A DNA stretch of 64,000 nt from Dolomedes plantarius (GCA_907164885.2 OU015490.1:212801810-212865809); one strand, 5' to 3'. Positions 1 to 14,637 are shown, numbered from the stretch's first letter. Notes: a model not told the origin generated them from the sequence alone. A program made the numbers and translations.

Positions 1-236
1 GTGGTTGTGGTAGCGGACCATTGTTTGCTATGGAGATTATTTTACAGAGCCAATGCACAGCGCCGCAGTTCGCGTTCCTAGCCTTGGCAAGACCATTGAC
101 TCGGCCAACCCTTTGACGTTGTTTGAGCTGGTTGTAGGCTGAAATTCTGGTTTCAAAATTACAGAAAATGATAATATTCCTCAGTGGATTATCATGGATA
201 TCAGTGGATAATTAGACAATTTTGCTGCAGTTTTAA
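1..236. other. unassigned flank
   Basis: I see no coding signal, tRNA or repeat match in this stretch. It includes a short direct repeat around atcatggatatcagtggata (about 192-210). It ends at a TTAA (233-236) followed by GGGGGTCCAGGAC, which may be a transposon terminus. Confidence 0.4.
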
Positions 237-905
237 GGGGGTCCAGGACGCAAAATTCTTCAAATTTTCGAAAGCAATTTTGTTGCATTAAAATATTTTG
301 TGTTCATTTGCGCTTAAAATTGAAGTTCAAATCATGCTTCTATCTTAATTAAAACAGGAGATATTCATTTCATTTTTGCAACATTCTAATAGTAGCCAAT
401 CTACGTATGTTTAAACCTGTAAATGCGTTTTTCTGCATAATGGGTTTTTTCACCTTATCTCGCCTTTAAATTGTTATAAGTCAAGAACCGTAAAAGATAA
501 ATGGGTAAAGATTAGAATATGTCTTTTTCAATTACTTACTTTAGTTTTGATATAGCAAATTTGAAAAAAAAAATATTTACTTTTGAAAATATGATTTTTT
601 AAATTTAAGTAACAGCTTTTTTTTAAAATTTTTACTCTAAATATTTTAAATTTTAAAAAAATTAATATTTTAAAAAGCGTGGAATCAAAATTAAAACTTA
701 CATATTTCTGTTTAATTAAATGAAAAAAATTTGAAATTCGACAAATAATATTTCGAGTTATAAGGAATTTAAATTACCACACTTTAAAAAAAAATTTAAA
801 TTAAAAAAAATTTTAAAAACTTTGTGAGAAGTTTTATGATGTGATTTTGTTAACAAATTATATGGTTAACTATCAGAAAAATTTCAAAATTTTAACTCAA
901 TAAAT
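237..905 (+). repeat. left arm of a large inverted repeat
   Basis: This stretch matches, in reverse complement, the sequence at about 1950-2600, with roughly 80% agreement by eye over its inner 500 bases. Anchor blocks are taaattgttataagtcaaga (about 469-488), acatatttctgtttaattaa (about 700-719) and aagttttatgatgtgatttt (about 830-849). The outer end begins at TTAA then GGGGGTCC, which suggests a TTAA-targeting element, but the right arm does not keep that terminus. The spacer between the arms holds a PIF/Harbinger transposase fragment. The arms could be very long terminal inverted repeats of one foldback-like element, or two inverted copies of a dispersed repeat. Confidence 0.75.
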
Positions 906-919
906 ATATATATTTTTAT

Positions 920-1171
920 TAAATATGGGTTTAGAATGATTACCTCTTTGTTCGAGAGCAATGTAGAACGTTTGACCTCCACAAAACCTCCGGAAGTACC
1001 CCAAAACAACTTGTCGTCTGCTCTTAAATGGTCCTGCAGTGTATGAAAAACACCTTTTGAGGGCCTTCCTAATAAAAAGGGGTGCACTCCTAAAGTCCTT
1101 TTCTGTCTGCGTTTCTTTTTTTTTCAGTAAGAGAAGCAAGCACGAATCCTCTTCTTCACTGGATGAAGACA
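920..1171 (-). pseudogene. PIF/Harbinger transposase N-terminal fragment
   Basis: On the minus strand an ATG at 1171 opens a serine/glutamate-rich start (MSSSSEEED), followed after a one-base frame change by HPFLLGRPSKGVFHTLQ and LRADDKLFWG, then YFR in the alternate frame. That order (acidic start, HP..RP.KGAFHTL, LR.D..KFF.YFRM) is how HARBI1-like nucleases of PIF/Harbinger transposons begin. Only the first 80 or so residues remain, against roughly 350-400 in an intact protein, and no catalytic region is present. It lies between the arms of the 237-2600 inverted repeat. Its product would be the DDE nuclease that cuts and pastes the element at TTA/TAA sites. Family assignment is recognition from memory. 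Confidence 0.6.
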
Positions 1172-1624
1172 TCTTGAATACTAAAAAAGGAATGAAATCA
1201 TGACAAAGCACACGGAAGCTAGGCCGGGCCACTTCTGTGGCTTGGATACGCCACAACTGTGGCCAGCCCGTGCGTCTGTTCTGTGGCTCGCGTTCGCCAC
1301 TCGAGTGGCTCTCTATAATAAGGCCCTTAGGTTTTGAAAATAACATTCTCCAGGTGGTGTCTGTTATTTGTGATTCACTGCCGAAGCCGTTCTCTAAAGT
1401 TTTCCATCACTCTGTTGGTCATCGTTGGGGAATGGTGGCAATTTCAAGAATATACCGGGTGACCCAAAAGTTCGTAAAAATTTAAAAAATTCATATACAA
1501 GGAAGAAATTATGATAAAGAAGAGCAGTTTGTGCAAGAAAGGGCTCACAAGGTAGTCAGATTCTTTTTCGCAGAAAAAAAAAGACACTGGTAGAATCACT
1601 GGTCCGGCTTTGCGAGCACTCTTA
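1172..1624. other. spacer without recognised gene
   Basis: This is the spacer between the Harbinger fragment and the TTA-flanked element. At about 1455 there is taccgggtgacccaaaag, which resembles the start of some mariner terminal repeats (compare the minus-strand end near 57068), but I could not find a partner end. Nothing else is supported. Confidence 0.35.
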
Positions 1625-2979
1625 GGCTTCGTTCACACGATACGGTTTCGGTTTTATGATCCTTTCGGTGTCAACCAAAACGTGTGTTCACATCATTCGG
1701 TTTTTCTTTCACCGCTACTGTTTTCCCGTCCTTTGCAATCATTGCAGTGTAGTTGACTTTGCAGGATGGACGCAAATACCTTTCTTGAAATATACTGGTA
1801 TCGTTGTCGTCGAAGCAAGATTAAAATATTTATAGAACGTATTGGGTACATCCTATTTTGAGGGACCGATATTGTCTGGGATCTTTTCAAACGCTTATGA
1901 CTGAATTAAGAAGAGATTAATCGAAATTTTTCAACTGACGATACATACATTTATTGAGTTAAAACTTTGAATTTTTTGTGATGGTTAACCATTTAATTTG
2001 CAAACAAAATCACATCATAAAACTTCTCATAAAGTTTTCAAAAAATTTTAAAATTTAAAATTAAAAAAAAAGTGGGGTAATTTAAAATCGTTATAACTCG
2101 AAATGATATCTGTCGAATTGAAAATTTTTATTTAAATAAACAGAAATATGTTTTAATTTCGATTCAGCGTTTTTTAAAATATTAATTTTTTAAAAAATTT
2201 AAAATATTTAGAGAATTTTTTTTTAAAATTATGTAACTTATTTTTAAAAGATCATATTTAAAAAAATAAATATATTTTTCAAATTTGTTGTATCAAAATT
2301 AAAGTAAAATAAAAGACATGTTCCAAGTTAGAACCATTTATCTTTAACGGGTCTTGACTTATAACAATTTAAAGATGAGAAATGGTGGAAAAACCCATCA
2401 TGCAGAAAACATTTTTACAGGTTTAAACAAAGATTGGTTGCTATTAGAATGATGCAAATAATAATAACAATAATAATAAGAAGAATATTATCTCTTGTTC
2501 TAATTATGATATAAACATGATTTAAACGTCGTTTAGTGTCATTTAAAGTAAAACATTTTTATGTTTTGTCCCAAATGGTCGGTCTTTCTTCGACCAAAGA
2601 AATTAAAATTTTTGTGTCGATTTTCTCCATTTGTAAAAAAAATCCACTGCAAAAAACTGTAAAAAGCAACTAAAAAAATCACTTCAAACTATCACTTCTA
2701 GTAACTAGATCGGCACTGGTGTACGTTTCCTTCAAAATTACCGAATCGTGTGTACTGCCCCTCTCAATTCTATGCGCCAATGACATCCGAAACAGCGGCA
2801 CGGCATCCGGTTTCGGTAGACAAAATCGAACGACATTTGCTACCGATTCGGTTGTTGTCCCGTTTGCGGTTTTCGACCGCAACGTGTGAACAGACAAAAC
2901 AAAATGCACTGTTTATTGCAAACGAAACGACAAAACCGACACGATCATAAAACCGAAACCGTAACGTGTGAACGAAGCC
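1625..2979. mobile_element. PIF/Harbinger-type non-autonomous element with TTA target duplication
   Basis: The first 44 bases, starting GGCTTCGTTCACACG, match the reverse complement of the last 44, ending CGTGTGAACGAAGCC, with about four differences. Both ends are flanked by TTA (1622-1624 and 2980-2982), the three-base duplication typical of PIF/Harbinger. The element is 1,355 bp. It contains the right arm of the 237-2600 inverted repeat (about 1950-2600) but no open transposase frame of its own, so I read it as non-autonomous. It was probably moved by a Harbinger transposase such as the one whose remnant lies at 920-1171. Subterminal sequence at both ends repeats CGTGTGAACA-like motifs, as expected for transposase binding sites. 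Confidence 0.75.
1950..2600 (-). repeat. right arm of the large inverted repeat
   Basis: This is the reverse-complement partner of 237-905. The match runs from gagttaaaactttgaatttt (about 1957) to about 2560 and then fades. The arm lies wholly inside the TTA-flanked element 1625-2979, while the left arm lies outside it, so the two palindromes interlock rather than nest. Confidence 0.75.
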
Positions 2980-2986
2980 TTACTCC

Positions 2987-2987
<1 letters not shown>

Positions 2988-3048
<61 letters not shown>
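2988..3048. repeat. (TA)n microsatellite
   Basis: A pure TA run of about 60 bp directly beyond the right end of the Harbinger-type element. Confidence 0.95.
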
Positions 3049-3052
<4 letters not shown>

Positions 3053-3137
3053 CACTGTTTATTGCAAAAGAAACGACAAAACCGACACGATAATAAAACC
3101 GAAACCGTAGCATGTGAACGAAGCCTTACTCCCCTTA
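3053..3137. repeat. direct duplicate of the Harbinger-type element's right end
   Basis: This repeats 2905-2989 almost exactly, including the terminal CGTGTGAACGAAGCC-like end (here catgtgaacgaagcc), the flanking TTACTCCCC and the start of a TA run. The two copies flank the (TA)n at 2988-3048, and a second TA run follows at 3138-3160. A slippage or unequal-exchange duplication mediated by the TA tract is the simplest reading. Confidence 0.85.
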
Positions 3138-3160
3138 TATATATATATATATATATATAT

Positions 3161-5010
3161 TATTTTTTTTTAACCTTATACATCAAAACAAGTTTTTTAA
3201 AGTCTAAGTATATCTAATTTTGAATTAATTCCCAGTAAAATATTTTGAATGAATTGTTTTTTTAGTTTTTTTTTAATTTTGTGAATGGATTATGAAATAC
3301 ACAGAATATATTATTTCCTCTGAATGCATTTTGACACAGAAATATATCTCTAATAAATATGCCTGATTGTTTTTCCATTGAATTTATATCAGTTTTTTTT
3401 CCTTTTAGTAAATAAAAGCGGAAAAAAAATATAGAAAACAATGGAAACGTTGTATAAATGAACTACAGGTTTCTTTTTATATGGAAAGCATTCTTTATTC
3501 CAACATAAATCTTATTGATCGACTCCATCTTTAATAATATGTTTCTAAAACTTCATGTACTGGATATATGATTTATTTGTCAAATAATATTTCCGTAAAG
3601 CCTGTCATTTCTGCATTTGCAATACATTTAATATAAATTTTCTTTTTGAGTATGTAAACATGTTATGGAAAAATCAGAATTTTTAACGGTATTCTTTAAA
3701 GGAAAGAAAATACAAGGAATTTATACAGAATACAAATGTTATCATTACCCAAGTCACAGACGTTGACAGAACACTGAATGTGATATATCTAGGAAATTCA
3801 TGGGAATCGACAACTTCCATATATCACGTAAATTGAAACTACTGAATATTTTTACGCTTTTTTTGTTTGCAGTAGATAATGTTTAGAGCATAAAGACACA
3901 GATTGAAAAAATAAACTAGATTGTTTGTACTTTTCGAAAACATAAAGCTTTTTTTCTGTAAATTGTATGTCTGTTTTTTTATTACACTTTGAAATTTGTG
4001 AGTCTATTCTGTTTCACTCCATGGAAACAATTTTTAAAACTGGAAGAGTGTCAAAAATAGAGCCATGTTTTTTTCCTTAAACCTATTTGAGACAGCAAAA
4101 ATCTGTGAAATTATTCATGCAGTCCTATCGTTTTATCTCGAAGACCCTTATACAGCAGGACTTAAATTTATATCCGGGTTTATTTTATATCAAACCATAT
4201 TCAGTATTCTGGATTCCATAGTGATAGTTGTCATTCAACACTGCGTTGAGCAATGTATTGTACCATATTAAGCTGGGTTAAACCTCTTTAAATGGTTTTA
4301 CACTCTTATGTTGGTGAGTTTGGGCCTGCGGACAATTTAACATTTGTAGAAATCCTACTGTAGGGAACACAAGTGATCCATTAGCTTCCGGATCATTGCA
4401 AGACTTGCTGAAATGATACCGAGGAAAATATTGATGTTTTAGTGTCGTTCTTAGTTAATATAGTGTTCTGTTATTGAATATGCAGCTATTTTGGTGCGAA
4501 ATTTCCATGTGAGAAAACTTAAGATGCTTACCGTTTTATAATATCTGTATCAATTGACTTCCAAGTGATTCAGAATACCTAAAGACTTATTTCGTATTCA
4601 GTGTAGTTAGTAGTACCTTTACATTAACTTAAAACTTGAGTATACATTCATCCCAACCAAAGAGAAATACTACACTGTTTAAAAAATGGTGAAATTCATA
4701 TGAGTGCAGGTAATGGCGGGACAACTACGACTCTCTTAGGGAAGTTGTATCCTCTGTAGGAGTTGTAGGATGCAATGCGTTCAGCGTCGGTTGCCCCCAA
4801 CCACCCGGTACAAGATTCCGGCCGGTAAATGGACTTGTGCAGGCTAAGAGGTTGCAAGGATTGGTGACCTAGTTTTACTCCTAAAAAGGGTTTCAGCTAT
4901 CGGTGGTTCTCGAATTTCGATTTCAGTAGCTAATTCAACAACATGAGGAAACCATTCTTACAAGGACGAACACTTTTATAAACATTAAAACAATTTATTG
5001 CTAAATAACA
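3161..5010. other. AT-rich stretch without recognised gene
   Basis: The only open frame here (4065-4271) has no recognisable motif and lies in AT-rich sequence. Around 4720-4930 the composition becomes more balanced (from actctcttagggaagttgta onward), just before the 218-bp tandem repeat. It may be part of the same repetitive element, but I cannot assign it. Confidence 0.4.
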
Positions 5011-5664
5011 TAAGAAATCTAACACAACACAAATGGCGAAGCATCCAAATGCAGCCCAGCTTCAAAGTCTCTGTAAATGCTGATCTGGCGTTCATTTTAT
5101 ACATGCGTGGATATCCTTGGCGAAGGAGTGGTATCTCCTAGATTTCTCTAGGAGAAGTAATATTTTCAATAATTTCTTATGGAGTAGGTACTAATGGGTT
5201 AAAAAGACCCTAAATTAATTTCTGCATATAAGAAATCTAACACAACACAAATGGTAAAGCATCCAAGTGCAGTCCAGCTTCAAAATCTGTCGAACTGCTG
5301 ATCTGGCGGTCTTCATATACAGGCGTGGATATCCCTGGCGAAGGAGTAGCGTCTCCAAGATTTCTCTAAGAGAAGTAATATTTTCAATAACTCCTTATGG
5401 AGTAGGTACTAACGGGTTACAAAGACCCTAAATTAATTTCTGAATCGAAGAAATCTAACACAACACAAATGGCGAAGCATCCAAGTGAAGTCCAGCTTCA
5501 AAATCTATGTAAATGCTGATCTGGCGTTCATCATATACAGGCGTGGATATCCCTGACGAAGGAGTGGCATCTCCTAGATTTATCTAGGAGAAGTAATATT
5601 TTTAACAACTCTTTAGGGAGTACGTATTAACGTGTTACAAAGGTCCTAAATTAATTTCCGAATC
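5011..5664. repeat. three-copy 218-bp tandem repeat
   Basis: The string gaaatctaacacaacacaaa occurs at 5014, 5232 and 5450, exactly 218 bases apart. Each unit continues through ctgatctggcg, gcgtggatatccct, gatttctctagg and gaccctaaattaatttc. The copies differ by point changes, and the third ends near gtcctaaattaatttccgaa (about 5643-5662). Each unit contains the short hairpin tctcctagatttctctaggaga. No reading frame runs through the array. It could be a local minisatellite or an internal tandem of a longer element; I do not recognise the family. Confidence 0.9.
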
Positions 5665-6876
5665 TGCAGGTGTCTTGTGTGGGATGTAGAGACCTTGCAT
5701 TTTCAGTCAACTACCGTATAACAACGGGTGGGTCGGAATAAATTGTGGATTACCATATAACCGAGTATGTAAAGCCCTCAACATTCCTAGCTTACAGCTT
5801 AGTAACTGACCTAAAAAAATTCAAAGAATTGAAATATACACGTACCTTATATGGTTCCCAGAATAATCACAACCTGTCATTTCTTCCAATTCAATGCCTT
5901 TCGAGTTTTATTTTACAAAGAAATATTCACAAAAATTATCAGATTTTATCAGTATTATGTGAAAACTATACGGTAATTTTGTTTGTTTTATATTTCATTA
6001 ACAAACTCTGAAATTATTTATAAGTACTGGGAAAAGGTTAAAAATTTCATTTGTATTTGAATAAATACGCAGGACCAGCTACAAATGAGGCAGCATACGA
6101 TTGTTGCGTCTGCGCGGCTGATACACCTGGGAATAGTGTGACGTGAGATGACGTAAAACTCACACTAATAATTGAACATGAAATAAATAACAAATGCAAT
6201 CAATACTTGGAAGTTGTGGAACGAGATTCAATCTCGAAAGAGGAAGAAAGTAAATATGGAGATAAACACAAATACATCCGTTTATTATTCAATGCATGCT
6301 ATGCATGAAAAGGCTTCAGAAACAATATCAGTGGGTTCCAGAATTTTTTAAAAGTAATCAAATATAGGAAAACTATTTATGTGCAGATTCAGGTCATTGA
6401 ACGTAGAATTAATGCGGCTATGGAAGAAATGCATGTCTTACTGCAATCCAATTCACGAAATAAAAATGCGTCTTTTCATATAAACTACTGGCCTCTTTGA
6501 GAGAAAACTCAATTTTAGAATTCAAATGTTTTGAAATATTTCTGAATTTTGAACTTCCACCCTACCTTTAATTTAAAGTATCCATAGCGCAAAAGTGGCA
6601 TTAATATAAGAAATTCTAGGAATAGTTTGGTTAAATTTAAATGATTCGGAAATTCTGTTTACAATTTTGTTATGTTTTGAGATTAAATTTGATGCAAATT
6701 TTAGTTAAGTTTCTATGTTTGTCTGATTACATGTTTTCAAGTTTTAGTGTTCAGAAAGTTAAAAGAAATCAGTGCTTTTTATCAAAAAATATAGATTAAA
6801 ATACTAAATATTATTGTACTATTATTTTAAATTATTAATTATTAATTCAAAACTGTACTGGCGAAAATTTCTGTCT

Positions 6877-6880
<4 letters not shown>
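5665..6880. other. AT-rich stretch without recognised gene
   Basis: The open frame at 5745-6011 (88 residues) shows no motif, signal peptide or family resemblance that I recognise and is probably fortuitous. Nothing else is supported up to the microsatellite. Confidence 0.4.
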
Positions 6881-6881
<1 letters not shown>

Positions 6882-6963
<82 letters not shown>

Positions 6964-6980
6964 TGTGTGTGTGTGTGTGA
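6882..6980. repeat. (TA)n-(GT)n compound microsatellite
   Basis: About 78 bp of TA with one interruption, followed by about 20 bp of GT. The isoleucine/tyrosine-rich frames across it are artefacts of the repeat. Confidence 0.95.
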
Positions 6981-7309
6981 TAGGTTAAAAATATTAGAGC
7001 TTGAAGCATATTGTAAAATTATAGTCGTGGGGCCGAATGGATCAAACTTTAATAATATGCACATTTTCATCGATAAAAACATATATATCAACACTTCCTG
7101 GAAGCTCGATAAGTCCCTGAACAAGGGATCCTCGAGTTTTCTCTGCAGAGAATAAATGTAAAAAAGTAATAATACATCACTTCATACCCTAAATTTTTAA
7201 AGACTCTCCCTGTGGAAAAAATTGTCATTAGGACGGCAAATAGTTAACAAATGCATTGTCCTACATGGTACATGTACTCTTAAATGTACTATTAACATGT
7301 ACTCATAAA

Positions 7310-7372
7310 ATGGCAAGCTGGCTATTTTATCGCGTGACTATTTTATCACGTGTGCTGGCTATATTATCACGT
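7310..7372. repeat. short imperfect tandem repeat
   Basis: The phrase ctattttatcrcgtg recurs three times within about 60 bases (gctggctattttatcgcgtg, actattttatcacgtg, ggctatattatcacgt). Confidence 0.7.
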
Positions 7373-7490
7373 AACTCAAGGCTTGCCTGAGGGTAAATAT
7401 AAAAGTAACGAAAAGTTTACATGGGTTAGTAAAAATGAAAATTTTTAAGGCAATTCGAGTTAAGGAATGATAAATACTTTTTGGACACAA

Positions 7491-7496
<6 letters not shown>

Positions 7497-7541
<45 letters not shown>
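7497..7541. repeat. (TA)n microsatellite
   Basis: A TA run of about 45 bp with no adjoining transposon end that I can see. Confidence 0.9.
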
Positions 7542-7543
<2 letters not shown>

Positions 7544-7715
7544 CTTTTTAGACATAAGATTTAATCGACTACTATCTACTATGCTCAATTAATACCTTTT
7601 TATACTATATCCGGGTCGTCCACCTGCCGACAATCGCAGAAGATTGAAAATAAGCAAAATGCATGGGTGTCCAGACAATAAGTGGTAGGTAGTGCTTATA
7701 TATATATATAATATA

Positions 7716-8934
7716 CATTGCTGACCATTAAAATTGCAACACCAGGAAGGGAAGAAGGTAACAAATATTTACTTATTGTACTTATACAGAATAGTATGAA
7801 GAAAACATGATTAAATTTGTAGACAGTTTGGGGGTATACAGGGTCCGAAATTAGTATACACAGCTTCCACCTCTGGCAGCTAAAACGGATGTAACCTGGT
7901 TAGGAATCGAGTCAAACTGGTCTTGGATGACAAAACATTATTTTTGTATATGCACTATATACCTATAATTGCCCGGTAACATATGAAAAGAAACATGTGA
8001 AGAGTTTTTTTTATTATTTTAATAAGGGGTAGATCCACCATCGGTTATGATTACAGAGAACACTCTCTTTAGAAGACTTTCGACCAATTTCTGGATGACA
8101 TTAAGGGGGGATTTCTCTCCATTTTCTCCTGCAAAGCCGATGCGAGTTGAATCGCAGAACAGGGGCGTGTTGGTCTGAACCTCAATCATCTTTCGAATTC
8201 ATCCCATAAATGTTCGAAGTGGTTAAAATAAGGACCCTGAACGGGCCATAACCATTGTTTCACTCCAAAGTTCCTGTACCACTCACTGTACAACTATTCC
8301 ACTTTTGTGGCATAGGAGAATGCCACCCTTGCAGAGATAATCGTCAGTTCCGTTGTGCTGCCTTAGTGTAAAAAGTATGTGATTGTCTAGAATGGCAGTG
8401 CACCGATCCCTCTGCATGGTAGAGGGAACAAGAGCCAGTGGTCCAAGACCGTACCAGCAGAAAGCGCCCCAGACCAAAACTCCACTACTTCCGGACTTTA
8501 CAGTTGGAACTGCACACTCTGGTAACAAATGTCCTCCGGGCTGTCTCCGACTCATATTCTACCATCGAACTGGAAACATGTGAATCTTGATTCGTCACTC
8601 AATAGGACAGTTTTCCAATGGTCGATTGTCTAGTTTTTACACTCATTGTATCACGGTAATCGATTCCTCGTATTGGGTTTCGTGATAAGCGGATTATAAG
8701 ACGCCAATCTTCCTTGATACCTAACTGTATGAAGTTCATTTCTGATAGTATTGATTAATACAGATGTACGAGTGCTGTTCTGGAATTCTTGCATGGTGTT
8801 TTCTGCCGAGGTTCAAAGATTTTTTGTGGTTATGCACAGTAACACTCATCGTTCTCTATATCTCGATTGGATCCGTAAGTTTCAGATTTTTACCTGAAAG
8901 TTCCTGGGCGCTGGTAATGCCAAAAATTCTCCAC
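7716..8934 (-). mobile_element. Tc1-like transposon, left end complete, right end lost in the gap
   Basis: A (TA)n run (7698-7715) abuts a terminus that begins CATTGCTGACC and continues to AAATTGCAACACC. This is clearly related to the ends of the Tc1 copies at 29884 and 59271 (CACTGCTGGCC..). The transposase remnant lies on the minus strand within it. The opposite terminal repeat is not visible before or after the run of N at 8935-9034, so the right border is either in the gap or deleted. Confidence 0.75.
8069..8794 (-). pseudogene. Tc1-like transposase pseudogene
   Basis: Reading leftward from an ATG at 8794, three frames together give a Tc1 transposase from the end of the DNA-binding region to the C-terminus. 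LLSDESRFTCF carries the first catalytic Asp. It is followed by SGVLVWGAFCWYGLGPL, then a stretch in which the usual QDN motif is degraded, then FNHFEHLWDEFERRLR, where the third acidic residue (the Glu of the DD34E triad) would lie. The frame ends at SRNWSKVF and a stop at 8069. It has several stops (for example in the segment after CFQFDGRI) and at least two frameshifts, so it cannot make active enzyme. An intact protein is about 340 residues. Confidence 0.8.
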
Positions 8935-9034
8935 NNNNNNNNNNNNNNNNNNNNNNNNNNNNNNNNNNNNNNNNNNNNNNNNNNNNNNNNNNNNNNNNNN
9001 NNNNNNNNNNNNNNNNNNNNNNNNNNNNNNNNNN
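8935..9034. other. assembly gap (100 N)
   Basis: Exactly 100 undetermined bases, a conventional placeholder length. Sequence on the two sides does not belong to the same recognisable element, so contiguity is not certain. Confidence 0.98.
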
Positions 9035-9053
9035 GCTTCGGTCCTCTAAAGAC

Positions 9054-9660
9054 CAAGGCCAGGCCAGGGTGCTTGGTCAGATACCAGTGAAGAGCAGGAG
9101 GCTCTACCCAAGCACTGTACAGCCTGGTCTTAAAAAAACGGATTGAAATTACAATGCAGCTAGGACTTCAAACAGGGGCGAATCCTCTAAAAAGAACTCA
9201 TTTCCTAGTAGGTCGGCCTGATCTTTGCCGTAAAAACTCATATCTGACGGGATGCACTGAGAAGTTATGGATTCAAAGTTCTCCATGCGAGAAATGAGAA
9301 AGAGAATTTCGGTACTGGATCAATACAAAGTCGGTACTGGATATCAATACAAAACACTGCCTATAATATATTAAAAATTCAAAAGTTTGACCTTTGAGGC
9401 CAGACCAGGGTGCTTGGCCAGATACCAGTTAAGAGCAGGAGGCTCTACCCAAGCACTGTATAGCCTGATCTTAAAAACGGATTTAAATTACGATGCAGTT
9501 AGGACTTAAAACAAGGGCGAATCCTCTAAGCAGCCCTCATTTCCTAGTAAGTGGGACTGACCTTTGCCGTAAAAACTGATATGTGACAGGATGCACTGAG
9601 AAGTTAATGGTCCAGAGTTCTTCATGCGAGGAAGGAGAGAGACAATGTCGGTATTCGTTT
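9054..9660. repeat. two direct copies of a ~260-bp repeat
   Basis: Copy 1 (about 9057-9310) and copy 2 (about 9397-9655) share ccagggtgcttgg, gagcaggaggctctacccaa, gcgaatcctctaa, catttcctagta, ttgccgtaaaaactgatat and gatgcactgagaagtta, offset by about 340 bases. Within each, tgcttgg and ccaagca form a short stem. The gap at 8935-9034 lies just upstream, so the array may be longer than assembled. Confidence 0.85.
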
Positions 9661-9710
9661 TATCATTCATAAGTGACCAGTTCATTAAATGCTGTATGGT
9701 ACTCTTGATA

Positions 9711-10230
9711 CAATAGATATTTTGCAGACTCTAAAACCGTCGGGGAAGATCCATATATTTTTAATGGAAAACATGTAATACCACCACCCAGAAACGTTAC
9801 ACCCTGAAACAGGTATCTATTTTTATCTGAAAAAGTATATCGTTTTTAGTGTACAAGTTCTTCATAAGTATAAAAAAAAATTTTCATTATTATTACTTAA
9901 TCTGTTAATTATGTATAGTCCCATAAAAATTACGGATGATATAGGATATGAATAAAAAAGACTGTCTATAACACATTAAAAATTCAAAAGTTTTACCTTT
10001 TCCTAAGCTTTATACCAAAAAACAAATGCTAAAATATTCCTGTATACAAGCAACATATTCGCTTTGAAAAACGAAACGATTCACTACATTCTCTGACTTT
10101 TTTCTTTGTAATAACCAGTGAATACATTTAAAACCCTATAAAATGCATCTGCTGTTTCCAAAATTTCTCTAAATTGTTTGAAATAGATATTTTGCAGACT
10201 CTAAAACTCTGTGGGAGGATCGTAAAAAAT
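9711..10230. repeat. dispersed direct repeats extending the same cluster
   Basis: atagatattttgcagactct occurs at about 9713 and 10183. The string attaaaaattcaaaagttt, within a longer match, occurs at about 9370 and 9974. Together with the 9054-9660 pair this suggests a larger, diverged repeat unit whose copies have been partly deleted. Confidence 0.7.
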
Positions 10231-11154
10231 GAGACTGCTATCTTTTTGAACCCTGAATAATAGAAATCGATTTAACTTTGTGTCTCGTACAGTCCAGATA
10301 CGTGATTCTGTGGCATATTTTGAGGCAGAATTTTATTTAGGATCTAGGAAATGGAAGTCCGCCATATTTGTGTTAAAAATAACTATTTATATGGGAGCAA
10401 TAGCTCGTAAATATATTTTTGGCTATAAATAGCAATAATTTTTAGCCAATACATTTACATTTTCTCTACAGTATTTATATTTAGCTGAAAAATTATGCAT
10501 TTATAGATCCTAAGATATTATTTTCTACATTTTAGGTATAATTAATGTATTTTATTCAATTGTTTATATAATTCATGTCAAATATAAAGCTTTAAATTAC
10601 ACTCATTTATTTTATTTGTTACAATATTAGTACTAAATTTAATCTATTTACATTACTTATATAAGTATGCATGTAATTACAGTCAGAATAATTTTTATTA
10701 CTTTAAATCCTATGACAATACATATTAACCTTTAAAATACGTATGATTATCTTAAACTTACCCTGGTATTTAATTTTCTAAATATATGAACCTGTTAAGA
10801 GCTGATTAAGCTAGACATGTTTATGCCCCATTGGAAATATCTTTAAATAAATATATACATCTTAAACTCAAAAATTAGAAGTTAAACTATATACTTGTAC
10901 AGCATTCATTAAATATATTCCTGCCGTAGGGACCACTAAAATAAATCCCCATCCATTATTTATAACTATCTTAGTTGGCTAAATAACTCGAGTTAATATT
11001 CAAAATTCATTCATTCTACTGCTTTCTGAATTGCACGCTGTTTAAGTTTTAAACAGAAATATTAGGCTTAAAGTACTTAAGTCATGCTGCCATATTTATC
11101 GAAGTTTTTACAATACAGTTGTTTTCTGACTGTTATAGATATTACAGATTAAGG
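10231..11154. other. AT-rich stretch without recognised gene
   Basis: No open frame longer than chance, no terminal repeat and no RNA gene signal that I can identify. Confidence 0.45.
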
Positions 11155-11176
11155 TATATATATATATATATATATA

Positions 11177-14452
<3,276 letters not shown>

Positions 14453-14637
14453 CACTACCCTACAATAATGGACCGGATGCCAGTGGATTTGCATAAAATC
14501 TGACTGCATGTCGGATTTTACGAAACGATACGCGAAGTGGTAACGTCGTTAAAACGATAAGCGATTTAAACCATACGCGATTTAAATACGATGCACGAAG
14601 TGGTAGCGTTGTTTCTTCTGTGTGAAATAGTGACAAT

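Noticed and set aside
897..1346. A 149-residue minus-strand frame as a host gene
   Set aside because: Only its inner part from about 1171 is protein-like, and that part matches the start of a Harbinger transposase with a frame break. The upstream part has no features.
2913..3113. Isoleucine/tyrosine-rich open frames over TA repeats here and at 6814, 12573, 16038, 23002, 27405, 39457, 51631, 55705 and 57035
   Set aside because: These are translations of (TA)n and (CA)n; the frames stay open only because TATATA encodes no stop in that phase.
4065..4271. Small membrane-like protein of 68 residues
   Set aside because: Hydrophobic composition follows from AT-rich codons; no conserved motif, and no neighbouring exon or promoter evidence.
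5011..5664. CRISPR array
   Set aside because: Units of 218 bp are contiguous diverged copies without short identical repeats and unique spacers, and the sequence is eukaryotic.
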